Positions 4,118 to 5,759 of a DNA stretch of 5,759 nt are shown here, piece after piece (the stretch's first letter is position 1; the number at the start of each line of letters is the position of its first letter). This DNA is from Chloroflexia bacterium (GTDB lineage Bacteria; Chloroflexota; Chloroflexia; Thermomicrobiales; UBA6265). The translations under genes were made by a program, and so were the position numbers. Where the stretch lies: contig JACCYK010000412.1 in assembly GCA_013696525.1 (NCBI GenBank), positions 1 to 5,759 of the forward strand, read 5' to 3'. The notes under the pieces were generated by a model. It did no database searches. It was given only the letters and a program-made list of their open reading frames with translations, and was not told where the DNA came from.

Positions 4118-5759
4118 TTGCCCGCGTTTCACTGGCGAGAGCCACTGCCTCCACTGTGGTCGTCCAATCGCTTTGCCGATCCATTATTGGAAGCGATTCT
4201 GGCTCGTCGATTCGGGAGCGAAGGCGAAGCTCTGGCGTTCGTGGCCGACACCGAGTTTCAGGCGCCGGGTGACGACTGCCTGCCGAACATGGCCGCCGCC
4301 GTCGCCCGGATCGCGGCCGCCATTGCGAATCAAGAGCGAATCGTGGTTTTCGGTGATTACGACGTCGATGGGGTTGCCGCGACCGCGCTGTGTGTCCTTG
4401 CCATCCAGGCGGCGTCGGGCGGGACCGCCAACCTTGGCACTCGCCTACCGTCTCGCGTGGACGGCTATGGGCTACGACCGGAGGTGGTGCGTGAGATCGC
4501 GGCCTCGGGGGCGACTCTACTCATCACCGTCGATTGTGGGAGTAGCGATCACGAAAACATCGACCTGGCGCGGGAACTGGGAATGGACGTGGTGGTCTTC
4601 GATCACCATCAATTGGCCGGGCCGCCGGTCGACGCCATCGTGGTCTCCACCCAGCTTGGCGGGAAAGCAGCCTGCCGGGATCTGTCCGCCGCCGGGGTTC
4701 TCTACCTGTTCGCGGTGGCGCTGGCACGGGCCGGGTTTGACCTGGGGAACGGCCCTGGCGGGGAACCGGGGCGGTTGCTCGATTTGGCCAGCCTGGGGCT
4801 GATCGCCGATGTCGTGCCGTTGACCGGCCTGGCACGGTCCATGGTCCGCGCCGGGTTGCGCCAGTTGCGGGCGGGACGGCGGCCGGGGCTCAGCGCCCTT
4901 GCCGGCCGGGCCGGGGTCACGCTGGATGGGGTCTCGAGTGAGGATGTGGCGTTCAAGCTAGCGCCGCGGCTGAATGCGGCCGGCCGGATGGACAATCCGC
5001 GCCTCGCCTTGGGGTTGCTGCTCACCGACGAGCCGGCGACGGCCGAGCGCCGGGTGAGCCAGCTCGAACAGCTCAACCGGCAGCGACGGTCGGAGACCGA
5101 CCTCGTCTTCGCCGAGGCGCGAGCTCAGGTCGGCGAGATAGCAGACCTGGATCGCCGTCGCGTCGTGCTGGTCCATGCCCCCAATTGGCACGCCGGTGTC
5201 CTTGGTGTCGTGGCCGCCAAGCTGTCCGATGCCTATGGGCGACCGGCGGTCGTCCTGAGCGATGCTGATGGGGTGAGTCGCGGCTCCGCCCGGTCGGTGC
5301 CGGGCTTCGACATTGGACGGGCGATCGCGGCGAGCTCCGCGCTCTTGCTGGGGCATGGCGGCCATTGCCAGGCGGCGGGGCTGACGATGGAGACGGCGCT
5401 CGTGCGAGACCTCATCGCCGCGCTCGAGTCCGCGGCGGCCCGAGTTGACCTCCCGCTGAACCAGCCGGCGGAGCTGCACATCGAAGCGGATTTGCCGATC
5501 GAGCGTCTGGTCCGCGCCACCGCCGAGCTGCTGAGCGTGCTTGAGCCGTTCGGCGCCGCCAATCCGAAGCCGTTGCTCCGCATCCGTGGAGCCCGTTTGA
5601 ACAGTTACCGGACGCTGGGGCAAGACGGCCGACACCTGAAGCTCTTTGTCAGCACGCCGGGCGGTGAGGCAGCCGTCCTCGCCTGGAATGCGAGCGGCCG
5701 GTCACGCGAGCTGGCCGGCCGCCGGCGGCTCGATCTGGTGGTTACGCTCGGCGTTGACC
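4118..5759 (+). CDS. recJ: Single-stranded-DNA-specific 5'-3' exonuclease RecJ (C-terminal end cut by the right edge)
   Basis: DHH-family nuclease that degrades single-stranded DNA 5'-3' in recombinational, mismatch and base-excision repair in the cytoplasm. The frame is open for 547 codons, close to the family's usual 560-590, so only a short tail is missing. N-terminus: MPAFHWREPLPPLW, then FADPLLEAILARRFG. Metal-binding and catalytic motifs are all present: DYDVDG (80-85), TVDCGSS (137-143), FDHH (161-164), IADVVPL (229-235) and APRLNAAGRMDNP (282-294). The connecting helix is at about 311-340. The DHHA1 half follows: NWHAGVLGVVAAKL (356-369), SRGSARSVPGFD (387-398) and GHGGHCQAAGLTM (412-424), then an OB-like C-terminal region from about 455. 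The start is TTG with AGGAG 8 bases upstream. It diverges from the L,D-transpeptidase gene. No missing key residue was found. Confidence 0.96.
   Translation, partial: MPAFHWREPLPPLWSSNRFADPLLEAILARRFGSEGEALAFVADTEFQAPGDDCLPNMAAAVARIAAAIANQERIVVFGDYDVDGVAATALCVLAIQAASGGTANLGTRLPSRVDGYGLRPEVVREIAASGATLLITVDCGSSDHENIDLARELGMDVVVFDHHQLAGPPVDAIVVSTQLGGKAACRDLSAAGVLYLFAVALARAGFDLGNGPGGEPGRLLDLASLGLIADVVPLTGLARSMVRAGLRQLRAGRRPGLSALAGRAGVTLDGVSSEDVAFKLAPRLNAAGRMDNPRLALGLLLTDEPATAERRVSQLEQLNRQRRSETDLVFAEARAQVGEIADLDRRRVVLVHAPNWHAGVLGVVAAKLSDAYGRPAVVLSDADGVSRGSARSVPGFDIGRAIAASSALLLGHGGHCQAAGLTMETALVRDLIAALESAAARVDLPLNQPAELHIEADLPIERLVRATAELLSVLEPFGAANPKPLLRIRGARLNSYRTLGQDGRHLKLFVSTPGGEAAVLAWNASGRSRELAGRRRLDLVVTLGVD

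Noticed and set aside
4044..4802. 252-codon plus-strand frame starting at TTG
   Set aside because: Overlaps recJ in another phase; the translation is tryptophan-, arginine- and proline-rich with no motif, whereas the recJ frame shows DYDVDG and DHH.
4958..5635. 225-codon open frame on the minus strand
   Set aside because: Lies wholly antisense to recJ, which carries all family motifs; composition is arginine/glutamine-rich with no recognisable domain, as expected of a GC-rich shadow frame.

Overview
The window has the look of a high-GC bacterial chromosome, most likely from the Chloroflexota, perhaps near Thermomicrobia. This is inferred from three things: roughly 60% GC (218 of the first 360 bases are G or C), a secreted L,D-transpeptidase with paired TGHT...FLxxW...LGxPxS...VQY repeats of a kind I associate with that phylum, and binding-protein and permease variants of a style I also recall from it. 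No rRNA, tRNA, CRISPR array, insertion sequence or phage gene was seen.

Layout. Four protein genes account for nearly all of the sequence, and two of them run off the edges. On the minus strand, read right to left, are: (i) a secreted YkuD-type L,D-transpeptidase (2706-3941); (ii) after a 455-base gap, a secreted family-5 peptide/solute-binding protein (565-2250); (iii) after a 148-base gap holding a perfect 42-bp palindrome, the N-terminal 138 codons of a DppB/OppB-type permease (1-416, cut by the left edge). On the plus strand, divergent from the transpeptidase, is recJ (4118-5759), a DHH single-strand-specific 5'-3' exonuclease. It lacks only its C-terminal end at the right edge.

How the genes work together. 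The binding protein and the permease are the first two components of an ABC importer for peptides or similar solutes. The second permease and the ATPases presumably lie beyond the left edge. The palindrome between them is well placed to set the usual excess of binding protein over permease. The transpeptidase is a cell-wall enzyme with its own hairpin 15 bases past its stop, so it is probably a separate transcription unit. RecJ is a DNA-repair enzyme with no evident link to the others except a shared 176-base divergent control region. That region contains overlapping -10-like elements on the two strands, two C7 tracts and two short inverted repeats.

Nothing here clearly amounts to a new biological system. 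The points most worth a second look are the exact palindrome, the matching stop-plus-15/16-base hairpins without a U tract, the symmetric -10 in the divergent region, and the non-ATG starts of recJ (TTG) and the transpeptidase (GTG or TTG beside a G7 run).
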